Shown: positions 35,247-44,412 of the stretch, one piece after another | Layout of the letters: every line of letters begins with the position of its first letter | Position numbering within the stretch: the stretch's first letter is position 1 | Assembly (NCBI GenBank): GCA_913058495.1 | Contig: CAJXQC010000019.1 | Span: forward strand, 1 to 62,135 | Length of the DNA stretch: 62,135 nucleotides | Origin: an uncultured Balneola sp. | GTDB lineage: Bacteria; Bacteroidota; Rhodothermia; Balneolales; Balneolaceae | Reading direction: 5' to 3' | Position numbers and translations under genes: made by a program | Notes under the pieces: model-generated | What the model saw: the letters and a program-made list of their open reading frames with translations, nothing else | What the model was told of the DNA's origin: nothing | Database searches by the model: none

Positions 35247-36416
35247 ATGAAAGATTCTGAAATAGCTATTCTAGGAGCCGGTGTTGGTGGATTAACAACG
35301 GCTATAGCTCTTCATCAAAGTGGCTTTAGAAACATTCAAATTTATGAGCGTAGAAATAAAGCAACAACGATTGGAGCCGGTATCGTTATTTGGGCAAATG
35401 CGAGTAAGATTTTGAGTAGACTAAATCTCATTAGTGAGATCGAAAAAATTGGGGGCTCAATAAATGAAATGCAACGTTGGACAGAAAAGGGTGAATTTAT
35501 TGGCTCAATAAATATAAATGAAATTGACTCCTACATCGGAGCAAAAAGCTTTTCTATTAGCCGTAAAGATCTGCAAGAAATTCTGCTTCAAAAGATTGAT
35601 AAACTTAATATTCCTATACACTACAATCACAATGCACAACAAATTTCCACTCAAAAAAATACTGCATTCATAAATTATGAAAACGGAATCGAAATTAAAG
35701 CCGACATCTTAGTTGGTGCAGATGGAAGAATGAATTCAATTGCCCGAAAATATGTGAATGTTACCAATCAGCCGATCTATCAAAACTTTGTCAATTGGAT
35801 TGGAATAGTAGAAAGTGAACATCCTGTTTTTCCGGAAAACAACGTTTTAGACTATTGGGGTTGCGGTGAACGCTTCGGAATCGTACCTATAAATAAATAC
35901 AAAGGTTACTGGGCGGGAGGAAAATCCTTACCTCTAAATTCATCTTTCAAAAATCAGAACCCGAAAGATCTGTTATTTGAACTATTTGGTTCATGGTCTC
36001 CAAATATCAAAGAAGTTATCGCATTGACCAATGAAGAAAACATTAAATACATTGAGGTTTTTGACCACAATCCTATTCCCAAATGGTATAGAAACAATGT
36101 GTGTTTAATTGGTGATGCTGCTCATGCTGCTTTACCAACTTCAGGTCAAGGTGCTTGCCAAGCAATAGAAGATGCGTGGCATTTTGCTTCAATTTTAGAA
36201 AAAGCTGAAACTACCGAAGAGGCCTTCAGTCAGTTCCAACAACTAAGATTTGATAAAACGACTGCAATCACAATGGCTGGACGTAATTTTGCAAAATCAG
36301 TATTCAATGAAGACCCACAGTTTTGCGAAGAGAGAAATAAAAACGCAAAGAAAGCAGACTATAAAAGTGCCGGTAAAAATATTGCGAAACTTTGGAGTAA
36401 AGACTTACCCAAATAA
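35247..36416 (+). CDS. FAD-dependent aromatic-type monooxygenase
   Basis: The protein is about 389 residues from ATG 35247, chosen over TTG 35172 because it places the dinucleotide motif ILGAGVGGLTTAIALHQSG at the N-terminus as in the family. The second FAD motif is LIGDAAHAALPTSGQGACQAIEDAW, with a DG motif at VGADGRMNSIARK. It belongs to the PHBH-type group A flavin monooxygenases (salicylate hydroxylase, TetX and zeaxanthin epoxidase relatives). The substrate is unknown. It is divergent from the HxlR regulator. Confidence 0.85.
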   Translation: MKDSEIAILGAGVGGLTTAIALHQSGFRNIQIYERRNKATTIGAGIVIWANASKILSRLNLISEIEKIGGSINEMQRWTEKGEFIGSININEIDSYIGAKSFSISRKDLQEILLQKIDKLNIPIHYNHNAQQISTQKNTAFINYENGIEIKADILVGADGRMNSIARKYVNVTNQPIYQNFVNWIGIVESEHPVFPENNVLDYWGCGERFGIVPINKYKGYWAGGKSLPLNSSFKNQNPKDLLFELFGSWSPNIKEVIALTNEENIKYIEVFDHNPIPKWYRNNVCLIGDAAHAALPTSGQGACQAIEDAWHFASILEKAETTEEAFSQFQQLRFDKTTAITMAGRNFAKSVFNEDPQFCEERNKNAKKADYKSAGKNIAKLWSKDLPK

Positions 36417-36504
36417 AACCCTCAGCTATCATCATTTTAGCTTCATAATTACTAGATTATTCCGGCATCAGATTTATAATTTATCTTTCATCACTATCAA
36501 CTCT

Positions 36505-37476
36505 ATGAGCAAGAATATCCATTGGGGAATTATTGGCTGCGGAAATGTAACAGAAGTTAAAAGCGGTCCGGCATACAAAAAAGTTGATGGCTTTGAGCTA
36601 GTTGCTGTAATGAGGCGGGATAAAGAAAAAGTGAAAGATTACGCTGAGCGACATAAGGTAAAAAAGCATTACACCGATGCTGATCTTCTAATCAATGATG
36701 ATGACGTTGACGCTGTTTATATCGCCACTCCTCCCGACTCCCATTTAGAATATGCTCTCAAAGTTGCTAAAGCCGGAAAACCCTGCTGTATTGAAAAACC
36801 AATGGCACCAAGCTATGAGGAATGCATAGAGATTACCCGGGCTTTCGAAATCGAAAAAGTCCCATTGTTTGTAGCTTATTACCGTCGGTCGTTGCCCCGT
36901 TTTCTTAAAATCAAAGAATGGCTTGATCAAAAGTACATCGGAGAGGTCAGGCATTTAAACTGGAACTACTCCTGTCCTCCAAAAGAGATCGATCTTCTTG
37001 GTACTTATAATTGGCGCACTGATGCCAAAATAGCCAAAGCCGGCTATTTCGACGATCTGGCTTGCCATGGACTAGATCTATTCAGTTTCTATTTCGGTTC
37101 TGTTCAAACAGCTCAAGGAGTAAGCACCAATCAACTCGGTTTATACACTGCTAAAGATGCGGTTACGGGTTCATGGATTTACGAAAATGGAATCACCGGA
37201 TCGGGAAGCTGGAATTTTGGGAGTTATTGTTATGACGATGAAGTTGAGATCATCGGTAGCAAAGGAGCGATCCGATTCTCTGTTTTTAAGAACGAAGCTA
37301 TTGAACTGGATAGCGAAACCAAACAAGAGAAAATCTTTATAGAACATCCCGAACACATTCAGTTTTATCATGTTGAAAGCATGAAAAGAGCGTTGACAGA
37401 CAGAAATTTTTTGCACCCTTCTTCCGGAACTTCAGCTACACATACCGCCTGGGTGATGGATCAGATCTTGAAATAG
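36505..37476 (+). CDS. Gfo/Idh/MocA-family NAD(P)-dependent oxidoreductase
   Basis: The protein is 323 residues from ATG 36505; the longer frame from 36250 overlaps the previous gene and adds a tail with no family match. The N-terminal Rossmann motif is WGIIGCGNVTEVKSGPAY, with the EKP signature in CIEKPMAPSYEEC and substrate-domain HGLDLFSFYFG. Such enzymes oxidise or reduce sugars and related alcohols. Stands alone between the monooxygenase and the YdeI-like gene. Confidence 0.88.
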   Translation: MSKNIHWGIIGCGNVTEVKSGPAYKKVDGFELVAVMRRDKEKVKDYAERHKVKKHYTDADLLINDDDVDAVYIATPPDSHLEYALKVAKAGKPCCIEKPMAPSYEECIEITRAFEIEKVPLFVAYYRRSLPRFLKIKEWLDQKYIGEVRHLNWNYSCPPKEIDLLGTYNWRTDAKIAKAGYFDDLACHGLDLFSFYFGSVQTAQGVSTNQLGLYTAKDAVTGSWIYENGITGSGSWNFGSYCYDDEVEIIGSKGAIRFSVFKNEAIELDSETKQEKIFIEHPEHIQFYHVESMKRALTDRNFLHPSSGTSATHTAWVMDQILK

Positions 37477-37622
37477 TAGATTTTTCTAACTCCATACTTC
37501 AATCCCTTTTTAACTCAGATCTACTTTTAGATTATAACTAGACAAGATCAGATCAAACCCTTAAAATATTAGTAACAATTATTGGGTATTGAGTATCCTT
37601 AGCAAAAATGCGGAACTGAAGT

Positions 37623-38198
37623 ATGAAAGATGTTGAAGAATTTTGCCCTAGTGACAAAAAGGATTGGAGAGATTGGCTCGAATTGAATCACGGCAAAAAA
37701 GATGCGGTTTGGCTTATCTTTTTTAAGAAAAAGTCTCCCAATTATAATTTAAGCTGGAGTGAATCGGTTGATGAAGCTCTTTGTTTTGGTTGGATCGACA
37801 GCACTAAAAAGGGCATAGACAATGAAAAATACAGACAGTATTTCTGCAAACGGAAACGAAAAAGTAATTGGTCTAAGATCAATAAGGATAAAGTGAAAAC
37901 TTTAATTGATCAGGGACTTATGAAAGAAGCCGGTTTCAAAAGTATTGAAATCGCAAAAGAGAATGGTTCCTGGACAATTTTAGATGAAGTTGAAGCGCTT
38001 GTAATTCCTGAGGATCTGAAATCAGGATTTAAAAAATATAAAGGCTCAATAGAATACTTTAACAGCCTGAGCAAATCTGTTAAAAAACAACTTTTGTACT
38101 GGATAGCTTCTGCAAAAAGAATGGAAACAAGGCAAAAGAGAATTCTGGAGATCGTAGAAAATGCCGGTCAAAACAAGAAACCAAAGCAGTTCCGGTAG
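37623..38198 (+). CDS. YdeI/OmpD-associated family protein
   Basis: The protein is 191 residues. It has the characteristic opening DWRDWLELNHGKKDAVWLIFFKKKSP and WSESVDEALCFGWIDSTKKGIDNEKYRQYF, then KRKSNWSKINKDKV. The C-terminal half is the helical YdeI part (YFNSLSKSVKKQLLYWIASAKRMETRQKRI). The family is linked to peptide resistance in Enterobacteria but its molecular role is unknown. Cytoplasmic, single-gene unit. Confidence 0.85.
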   Translation: MKDVEEFCPSDKKDWRDWLELNHGKKDAVWLIFFKKKSPNYNLSWSESVDEALCFGWIDSTKKGIDNEKYRQYFCKRKRKSNWSKINKDKVKTLIDQGLMKEAGFKSIEIAKENGSWTILDEVEALVIPEDLKSGFKKYKGSIEYFNSLSKSVKKQLLYWIASAKRMETRQKRILEIVENAGQNKKPKQFR

Positions 38199-38256
38199 AG
38201 TTATTAAAGCTTCCTGTCCTTCCATATAAATAATTAATAATTTAAACATTACTATT

Positions 38257-38301
38257 GGGAGCAGGAGCTCCCTTATTTCAATCCCAAGCAAGAGCTTGGG
38301 A
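38257..38301. repeat. Two adjacent perfect hairpins
   Basis: GGGAGC-AGGA-GCTCCC (38257-38272) is followed nine bases later by TCCCAAGC-AAGA-GCTTGGGA (38282-38301). They lie between convergent genes and look like a REP-type palindromic pair; a shared terminator role is also possible. Confidence 0.55.
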
Positions 38302-38361
38302 TGGAGAAAGAAACACACTTTTGTAATTTGAAATTTGTGTTTTGTCTTTTGTTTCTAAAAC

Positions 38362-40074
38362 TTAACCTACTCTAAACTTCAATTCCTCGATCGTTGAAAG
38401 TATCTCATTTCGATCCATTTCGCGGTAACGCTCAGGAAGTAATTCTTTAGATGTACATTCGATCACTGCATTCAGAGTCTGTAACTCCACCTCTTCCGGA
38501 TAGGTTGGTGGAATGAAATCTGCTAGTGCCGCATCCAGAATTTCCGGCGTGACTTTCTTTCTACCTTCTGCTGCTGCACGGAACTTAGCTCGAGTTAAAG
38601 CTGCTTCCATATCCGCACCGGAGAATGTCTTCAATCCTTGCTGAACAACTGCAGGAATATAATCTTCGGTAAGCTTCAGACTGGTTTTCTTAGCCATTGC
38701 TTCATACAACTCAATTCGCTCTTCTTTGGTATGAGGTGGGAATAATGCCAAATGCTCTTCTGCCCTACCCTGTCGCTTTAAATCGATTGGCATCAGATCA
38801 GGTCGTGCCGTCATCAAAAACCAAACAATTTTACCACGATTGGTGGTATCACTCATAAAAGTAGCGATCTGCGAGAATACACGGCTGGAAACTCCGCTGT
38901 CTCCTCCTGCATTTCGATCTCCGAGATAAGCATCCGCTTCATCGATCATCACCGCTACCGGCGACATCGCTTTTAGCAAAGACAAGATCTTTTCGAGATT
39001 TCCTTCCGTTACCCCCTGCCATTGGCTTCTGAAATTCTTCAGTTTTACCATCGGGATTCCAACTTCACTTGCAAAACAAGTCACTAAAAAGGTTTTCCCC
39101 GTTCCTACCGGACCACAAACCAGATAACCCATCGGCATTACATCCTGTCGGCCTGCTTTAAGCGCTTTAACCGCCTGACGAAGGTGTTTCTTCACATGAG
39201 TGTGTCCTGCAACGTTATCGAGCGAATACGGTGTTTCCACAAATTCCAACAATCCATAAGCTTCCGCTTCGATCAGATCTTTTTTGTTTTCCGATAATCC
39301 ATCGAAAGTGATCTTTTCCTGATTTTCACGAGCATTCGAAAGCACACTTCGGATATTCACATAATTCAATCCGGCCGTTTGCTGAGCTATGATCGATGGA
39401 GAAACATCTGATAACTTTTTGAAATCGTCGTTTTGAGTCTCATATTTTATGAACGCCAAACGATCTTCTTCTCCCGGAATATTGATCTTGATCTCTGTGG
39501 TATAAGGATTCTGAACAATAGTTTTATTCAGATCTGCAAGATTTTCGGTGATCATCACACAAGTAAAATCCGAAGCCAAAAACATAGGGTCGTGTGCCCA
39601 ACGTGATAAATAAACCTGAGAAGTTCTGTCCTCATTTCCGGTTGAACCGGCATCACTCATTGGCACGATAGTTTCAGCATAATCAATAATGAGTGCTATG
39701 CTTTTCTTTTGATCTAAACGAAGTCGGAAGTACTGCTCCAGTAAAGACATTACCCGGACAGGATCCTTAGGCATCTTTTTGGCATAATCAGTTCCAACAA
39801 TGCTGTCTCGTCCTGCTATAGCCTGATTGAAATCCTGTTGAGATTCTTTATCTCTGAAATAAATTCCGGATGCTCTGTCATAGAACACAACGAAATCGCG
39901 GGCTCCAAAAAATTCGTCTGACAAAAACGATTTCAAACGATTGAATTCAGTGCCTTCATCGGTTTTGAGTGCAACCAGATCGTGCACGTTACCGTGAATT
40001 AAAAAAGTGTTTATGGTTCTGCTAAGGTATTTTCTCGCAAATTCCTGCGACCACTTCGGATAATGATCAAACAT
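38362..40074 (-). CDS. AAA+ ATPase with a degenerate first and an intact second AAA domain
   Basis: The protein is 570 residues. The C-terminal AAA domain has Walker A CGPVGTGKTFL (about residue 310), Walker B VAVMIDEADAYLG (about residue 361) and a sensor/arginine region (FLMTARPDLMPIDLKRQGR). The N-terminal half has AAA-like shape (SIALIIDYAETIVP, VMITENLADLN) but no Walker A, like Ycf46-type proteins. It may remodel protein assemblies at the membrane. It lies 5 bp after a CNNM gene and downstream of pspA; AAA+ partners of PspA are known in other phyla. Confidence 0.8.
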   Translation of the reverse strand: MFDHYPKWSQEFARKYLSRTINTFLIHGNVHDLVALKTDEGTEFNRLKSFLSDEFFGARDFVVFYDRASGIYFRDKESQQDFNQAIAGRDSIVGTDYAKKMPKDPVRVMSLLEQYFRLRLDQKKSIALIIDYAETIVPMSDAGSTGNEDRTSQVYLSRWAHDPMFLASDFTCVMITENLADLNKTIVQNPYTTEIKINIPGEEDRLAFIKYETQNDDFKKLSDVSPSIIAQQTAGLNYVNIRSVLSNARENQEKITFDGLSENKKDLIEAEAYGLLEFVETPYSLDNVAGHTHVKKHLRQAVKALKAGRQDVMPMGYLVCGPVGTGKTFLVTCFASEVGIPMVKLKNFRSQWQGVTEGNLEKILSLLKAMSPVAVMIDEADAYLGDRNAGGDSGVSSRVFSQIATFMSDTTNRGKIVWFLMTARPDLMPIDLKRQGRAEEHLALFPPHTKEERIELYEAMAKKTSLKLTEDYIPAVVQQGLKTFSGADMEAALTRAKFRAAAEGRKKVTPEILDAALADFIPPTYPEEVELQTLNAVIECTSKELLPERYREMDRNEILSTIEELKFRVG

Positions 40075-40079
40075 ATGCC

Positions 40080-41354
40080 CTACTCAATAATAGTTAGTCT
40101 TATTGTCTCAATTCGGCTTTGAGTTGCCTTACTTATTATGAATTTATTGCCTTCAATCAGCACTTCTTCATTCACTTTTGGAATGCGCCCCAAATGATTG
40201 ATAACATACCCCGCTACGGTATCATACTGAGAAGGTTCCAAAGGAATTTCAATTTCTTCGTATGCATTCATTAACTCGTCGATCTCAACATTTCCGCTTA
40301 CTACAAAATTATTGGGAGCTATTCGCTTCATTAATTCGCTATCCGTATCGTATTCATCCTGAATATCTCCTACCACTTCTTCAAGCAGATCTTCGATGGT
40401 GATCATACCTGCTGTTCCACCATACTCATCCAGAACAATTGCCACCGATAAATTAGACTGACGAAATTCCTGCATCAGGTCTTTGGATTTTTTACTGGAA
40501 GGAACCAGTTTTATCGGGCGAATGATTTCGTGAAGTGTCTTGGGATTTTTGAAAAAATCATGAGCAAATACAACGCCAATCACATCATCAATACTGTCCC
40601 GGTATACAGGAAGTTTTGAATGTCCCGATTCGATCATGGTATTCAGTACTTCTTCAATTGGTGTAGATTTATCCACAGCTTCAATATCGATACGTGGAAT
40701 CATAGATTCCTTAACTCGCATATTTGAAAGTTCGAGAACATTGTGCAGAATCTCAGAATCATCTTCATCAATATCTTCACTTCCGCCACTTTCACGCAGT
40801 TCCTTTACGATCAGCTCCACATCCTGTCTTCGGTAAAACTGTTCGGTTTTTTCTGCATCAGGAACCAACCATTTAATCAGCACATTGGAAGATCCGTTTG
40901 CTATAGCAATCAATGGTCTTAAGATCCAGTAAAATAACCTTAATGGTAGTGCTATCACATTAACCATGATATCTGCCTGCGCTCTGAAAATCGCTTTAGG
41001 AAGGATTTCCCCAAATAGCATAATAATCAGTGACGCTATAAACGTTTGTATTGCCAGTATCTGAAATGACGATGGGTCAACACCAAACCACAGATCGGTG
41101 TAATGCATAATGGGTTCTACAAGAAACAGAGCCATTAAAGTAGCATACACTACATTTACGATGTTATTTCCAACCAGAGTAGTCGTGAGAAAAGTATCGG
41201 GATTCTTAGTAAAGAATCCGATAGAACTTGAGATGAGATTATTTTTTCTGGAAGCTACTTCAAGTTTGAGTTTATTTGCAGTTACAAATGCAATTTCGGA
41301 TCCCGAAAAAAATCCGCTCAATAAAATAGTTCCGGTAATGAGAAGCCATTCCAT
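40080..41354 (-). CDS. CNNM/CBS-domain membrane protein (CorC/HlyC family, GldE-like)
   Basis: The protein is 424 residues. The N-terminal CNNM (DUF21) domain with several membrane segments opens with [24 protein letters not shown] tandem CBS pair follows ([26 protein letters not shown], then [31 protein letters not shown]) and a C-terminal CorC/HlyC transporter-associated domain. Relatives handle magnesium or act in gliding (GldE). A second member occurs at 50660. Confidence 0.88.
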   Translation of the reverse strand: MEWLLITGTILLSGFFSGSEIAFVTANKLKLEVASRKNNLISSSIGFFTKNPDTFLTTTLVGNNIVNVVYATLMALFLVEPIMHYTDLWFGVDPSSFQILAIQTFIASLIIMLFGEILPKAIFRAQADIMVNVIALPLRLFYWILRPLIAIANGSSNVLIKWLVPDAEKTEQFYRRQDVELIVKELRESGGSEDIDEDDSEILHNVLELSNMRVKESMIPRIDIEAVDKSTPIEEVLNTMIESGHSKLPVYRDSIDDVIGVVFAHDFFKNPKTLHEIIRPIKLVPSSKKSKDLMQEFRQSNLSVAIVLDEYGGTAGMITIEDLLEEVVGDIQDEYDTDSELMKRIAPNNFVVSGNVEIDELMNAYEEIEIPLEPSQYDTVAGYVINHLGRIPKVNEEVLIEGNKFIISKATQSRIETIRLTIIE

Positions 41355-41437
41355 AATTTATTTGGCTCCCTTTTCTACTTCTTTACAATATGTGAAACTC
41401 GATGGAGGTTCGTCTTTCATTAACGAAATGTTAGTTC

Positions 41438-42217
41438 TTATTTACCGGTAAAAGTTGGTTTCCTTTTTTCCAGAAACGCACTAGTACCTTCTTTAAAATC
41501 ATCAGTGTTGTACAATTCTCCAAATAAATTTGCTTCGGAATTATACCCTGACTCATTGCCTGATTCTTTAATTGCCAAGATAGCATTTTTTAAAGCAAGT
41601 GGTCCTTGTTTAAGCATGCTTTTGACCATTTCTTTAGCCGACTCTAATGCTGATTCTTCAGCTACCTGATTGACTAATCCAATTTCTTTAGCTTCGTCGG
41701 CCTTTGCAAATCTGCCTGAAAGTGTTAATTCAAGAGCTTTAGCTTCTCCAACTAATTTCGGTAAACGTTGAGTTCCTCCATATCCCGGGATTAAACCCAG
41801 GCTGACTTCAGGTAAACCCAACAATGCATTTTTAGAAGCAATACGAATATGACAAGCCATTGCGAGTTCACATCCTCCTCCCAAAGCATAACCATTAACA
41901 GCAGCAATTGCAGGAATGGTCAGGTCTTCAAGTTTCTGAAAAACTCTTTGCCCCCGAAGTGATTTCTTTTTTGCTTCAGAATCGCCCAGAGTATTTAATT
42001 CTTTGATATCGGCTCCGGCTACAAAAGCTTTATCGCCTGCACCGGTTACTATAAGCGCCTTAATTTCTTTGCTCTCTCTGATATGATCCAGCGCTGAATC
42101 AAGCTCTTCAAAAACCTGATTATTTAACGCGTTCATTTTGTCGGGACGGTTTACAGTAAGTACACACACTCCTGATTCATCTACATCCAGAAGTAGTGTT
42201 TCAAATGATAAGCTCAT
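41438..42217 (-). CDS. Enoyl-CoA hydratase/isomerase family protein
   Basis: The protein is 259 residues, full-length crotonase fold. The oxyanion-hole segments are AFVAGADIKEL and AAVNGYALGGGCELAMACHIRIAS; catalytic glutamates lie at GGGCELA and LPEVSLGLIPGYGGTQRLP. It hydrates trans-2-enoyl-CoA in fatty-acid breakdown. It sits 3 bp after the coiled-coil membrane gene, in the same minus-strand transcript as pspA. Confidence 0.92.
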   Translation of the reverse strand: MSLSFETLLLDVDESGVCVLTVNRPDKMNALNNQVFEELDSALDHIRESKEIKALIVTGAGDKAFVAGADIKELNTLGDSEAKKKSLRGQRVFQKLEDLTIPAIAAVNGYALGGGCELAMACHIRIASKNALLGLPEVSLGLIPGYGGTQRLPKLVGEAKALELTLSGRFAKADEAKEIGLVNQVAEESALESAKEMVKSMLKQGPLALKNAILAIKESGNESGYNSEANLFGELYNTDDFKEGTSAFLEKRKPTFTGK

Positions 42218-42220
42218 GAA

Positions 42221-43108
42221 TTATTCTTTAACTTGTTTCTTTGTGCTTGACACGTTTGATACATCATCAGAAAGTTCATCTAAAATAGAATCAAAGTCCA
42301 ATTCAGTTTCCCATTCTGTGGTGTACTCAGGTAAGATATCCTGATCTAGGTCGTCAATCAATTGCGAAGTTTCATCCACTTCGGTTAACAAGTTATCTAA
42401 TTGGAAGCCAATTTCTTCCGGATTACTCATGGTCATAGATTGCTCGTAGATATATCTGACAGCGTCTTCTATGGTTTCTAAATGAGTTTCACATACTAAA
42501 TATTTCTCTTTTGCGATCTTAAATTTCTGAAGTCTTTTTTGCATGATCGCCACACGACGTGCTTTTGTACGCTTCAGTTTTTCTGAGTCGATCGTCTTAA
42601 TTTCTTCTATTTGTCGAATTACTTCTTCTTTGAGGTTTGTTTCCAGAGAAGTATTCAGGTACACTTCATAGCGTTTTATCAGATCCAGAAGTGTGAGATA
42701 ATTTCCTAACAGTTCTTCAATTTTCTTGCCAATATTATCCAGCAAACCCTGTGAACTGTATGGGAGTTTTTCAAAATTTTCTTGCACCATTTTAGCAAGA
42801 TGTTTGAGCACTAAAAAGCGTTTCTGGCTGGCTGAATCCAGCGATTGAAACAGATCTTTTTCATTACTGGAAGCGTGGCGCTCTTTGATCTTTTTAAGCT
42901 CTGTCTTTTTTCTGAAACGAGGCAGCTTAGGAACTATACCCAAGTACATCAGCTCTAAACCAAACACTGTGGTTAGCATCACACTTGAAGCATCTCCAAA
43001 ATCGCTGATGAAAAAAGCGGTAAGTGTTGCGATCAATAATCCTCCCAGGTTAATGGGATTCATAAATGCTTCGCGAGTATAATTGATGTTTAGTTCGTCT
43101 GCTGACAT
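42221..43108 (-). CDS. Membrane-anchored coiled-coil protein next to pspA
   Basis: The protein is 295 residues. Two N-terminal transmembrane segments (about residues 16-34, NLGGLLIATLTAFFIS, and 39-57, ASSVMLTTVFGLELMYLGIV) are followed by about 230 residues of charged helix likely to form coiled coil. I do not recognise a family. Its start overlaps the previous stop by one base. Position between pspA-like genes and its membrane anchor suggest it recruits the PspA assembly to the inner membrane; inferred. Confidence 0.7.
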   Translation of the reverse strand: MSADELNINYTREAFMNPINLGGLLIATLTAFFISDFGDASSVMLTTVFGLELMYLGIVPKLPRFRKKTELKKIKERHASSNEKDLFQSLDSASQKRFLVLKHLAKMVQENFEKLPYSSQGLLDNIGKKIEELLGNYLTLLDLIKRYEVYLNTSLETNLKEEVIRQIEEIKTIDSEKLKRTKARRVAIMQKRLQKFKIAKEKYLVCETHLETIEDAVRYIYEQSMTMSNPEEIGFQLDNLLTEVDETSQLIDDLDQDILPEYTTEWETELDFDSILDELSDDVSNVSSTKKQVKE

Positions 43109-43584
43109 TACTCTTTCTCTGTATCGTTGCCTGGTGATGAATCGGTTTCTTTATTCTTTTCCTGATCCTTTTTTGTCCCGATCGTTTTTTCCGTTTTTAT
43201 TTCGTCTGCGGTTTTTTCGATCTCGGAATAAAGCATCCCCATTTCAGCCTTAACCTGTTGTAAGGTTTGTTTGGCCCTTTGCTTTTTTAACTCAGCTTCG
43301 TGCTGTTCATTCTTTATTTCTGTTTCAAGTTCAGAATCCTCATCCATGCTATCCATAGCAACATCGAGGCGCGCTTCCACATGAGTAACTTTATCACGAA
43401 CTTTTCCCAGAAACTCATCAAATGATTCCAGTAAATTATCCGGATTCATGTTGTTGACAGCCTGAGCGATCTTTCCTTTTTGCTCAGCCCTTTTACCGCG
43501 CTCTTTTATTTCTTTGATGCGACGGTAATGTTCCTTGTATTCCTGCTTAAGGCGTTCGCGTTCTTCTTCACTTTTGTTACTCAT
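43108..43584 (-). CDS. Short coiled-coil protein related to the C-terminal part of PspA
   Basis: The protein is 158 residues, all helical and highly charged. A stretch near residue 72 (VEARLDVAMDSMDEDSELETEI...QTLQQVKAEMG) closely follows the neighbouring PspA protein (NEARMEIALDGIDTETMEIEA...VEQFKLEMG). It therefore looks like a partial paralogue lacking the first PspA helices. It may tune polymer length or act as an adaptor; that is inference. It lies 11 bp after pspA. Confidence 0.72.
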   Translation of the reverse strand: MSNKSEEERERLKQEYKEHYRRIKEIKERGKRAEQKGKIAQAVNNMNPDNLLESFDEFLGKVRDKVTHVEARLDVAMDSMDEDSELETEIKNEQHEAELKKQRAKQTLQQVKAEMGMLYSEIEKTADEIKTEKTIGTKKDQEKNKETDSSPGNDTEKE

Positions 43585-43595
43585 AAGAGTCTCCG

Positions 43596-44339
43596 TTAGT
43601 TTTTCTCTTTATTCCCAACAGATTTTTTTGGAGATTCTTCAGCAACTGGTTCTTCATCTATATTGATTGAACCGGAAGATTCACCCATTTCTAACTTGAA
43701 TTGCTCTACCAATGATTGAGCGCGGATCTTTTCAGCATTCGCTTCAATTTCCATGGTCTCAGTATCAATACCGTCTAAAGCAATTTCCATTCGAGCTTCA
43801 TTCTTAGCCGTTTTTTCGTTTAGTCGATTGATCATCTCATCATGAGTCTGATCCATGCCACCAACTTCAAACTGCTCTAATGTATCAGCAATTTTAGATT
43901 GCCATTCAGCTCTTTCACTGGCACGTAAAGCTTCTTTAGCTTCCTGAATTTTACGATCCTTTTCACGCATGAAAACTTTCTTCACTTTCAAAGCTTTGTC
44001 ATAAGCCTTTTCAGCAAAAACTAACTGATCTTTTGTGTGTGCAAAGTTCTCTTTAGCCTTTTCTAGTTGAAGTGCATATCCCTCAGCAATGTCATCACGA
44101 TTTGCCTGAATTGCAGATTTTATCTTAGAAGTAAGTTCACCGATCAACTTTTCATTTCGGTTAGACTCCTTCTGAAGCATGATCAAATTTGCTTTAACCG
44201 TCGCAATGTTTTCATTCATTTGCGGGATTTGATCGTTCAGATCACGAATGTTTTGCTCTAAAATTAATTTTGGATCTTCCATGGAGCTTATTACCCCACC
44301 AAACATTGATTTTAATGCACGTATGAATCTTTTAAACAT
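43596..44339 (-). CDS. pspA: PspA/IM30-family membrane-stress protein
   Basis: The protein is 247 residues. It opens with the amphipathic membrane-binding helix and conserved start of the family (MFKRFIRALKSMFGGVISSMEDPKLILEQNIRDLNDQIPQMNENIATVKANL) and continues as long helices with coiled coil. PspA and Vipp1 are bacterial ESCRT-III relatives that polymerise on damaged inner membrane. The C-terminal tail is acidic and low in complexity. It is the first gene of a run that includes a PspA-like fragment and a membrane coiled-coil protein, with an AAA+ gene further downstream. Confidence 0.88.
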   Translation of the reverse strand: MFKRFIRALKSMFGGVISSMEDPKLILEQNIRDLNDQIPQMNENIATVKANLIMLQKESNRNEKLIGELTSKIKSAIQANRDDIAEGYALQLEKAKENFAHTKDQLVFAEKAYDKALKVKKVFMREKDRKIQEAKEALRASERAEWQSKIADTLEQFEVGGMDQTHDEMINRLNEKTAKNEARMEIALDGIDTETMEIEANAEKIRAQSLVEQFKLEMGESSGSINIDEEPVAEESPKKSVGNKEKN

Positions 44340-44412
44340 GATTTTTTTCCTTTTTTTAATGCCCTATGTTCATTAGATACAAATTAACTGATTATTAGTG
44401 TAATTCAACATT

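Noticed and set aside
36250-36504. N-terminal extension of the Gfo/Idh/MocA gene (408-residue frame)
   Set aside because: It overlaps the end of the FAD monooxygenase and is not part of the family fold; ATG 36505 precedes the Rossmann motif directly.
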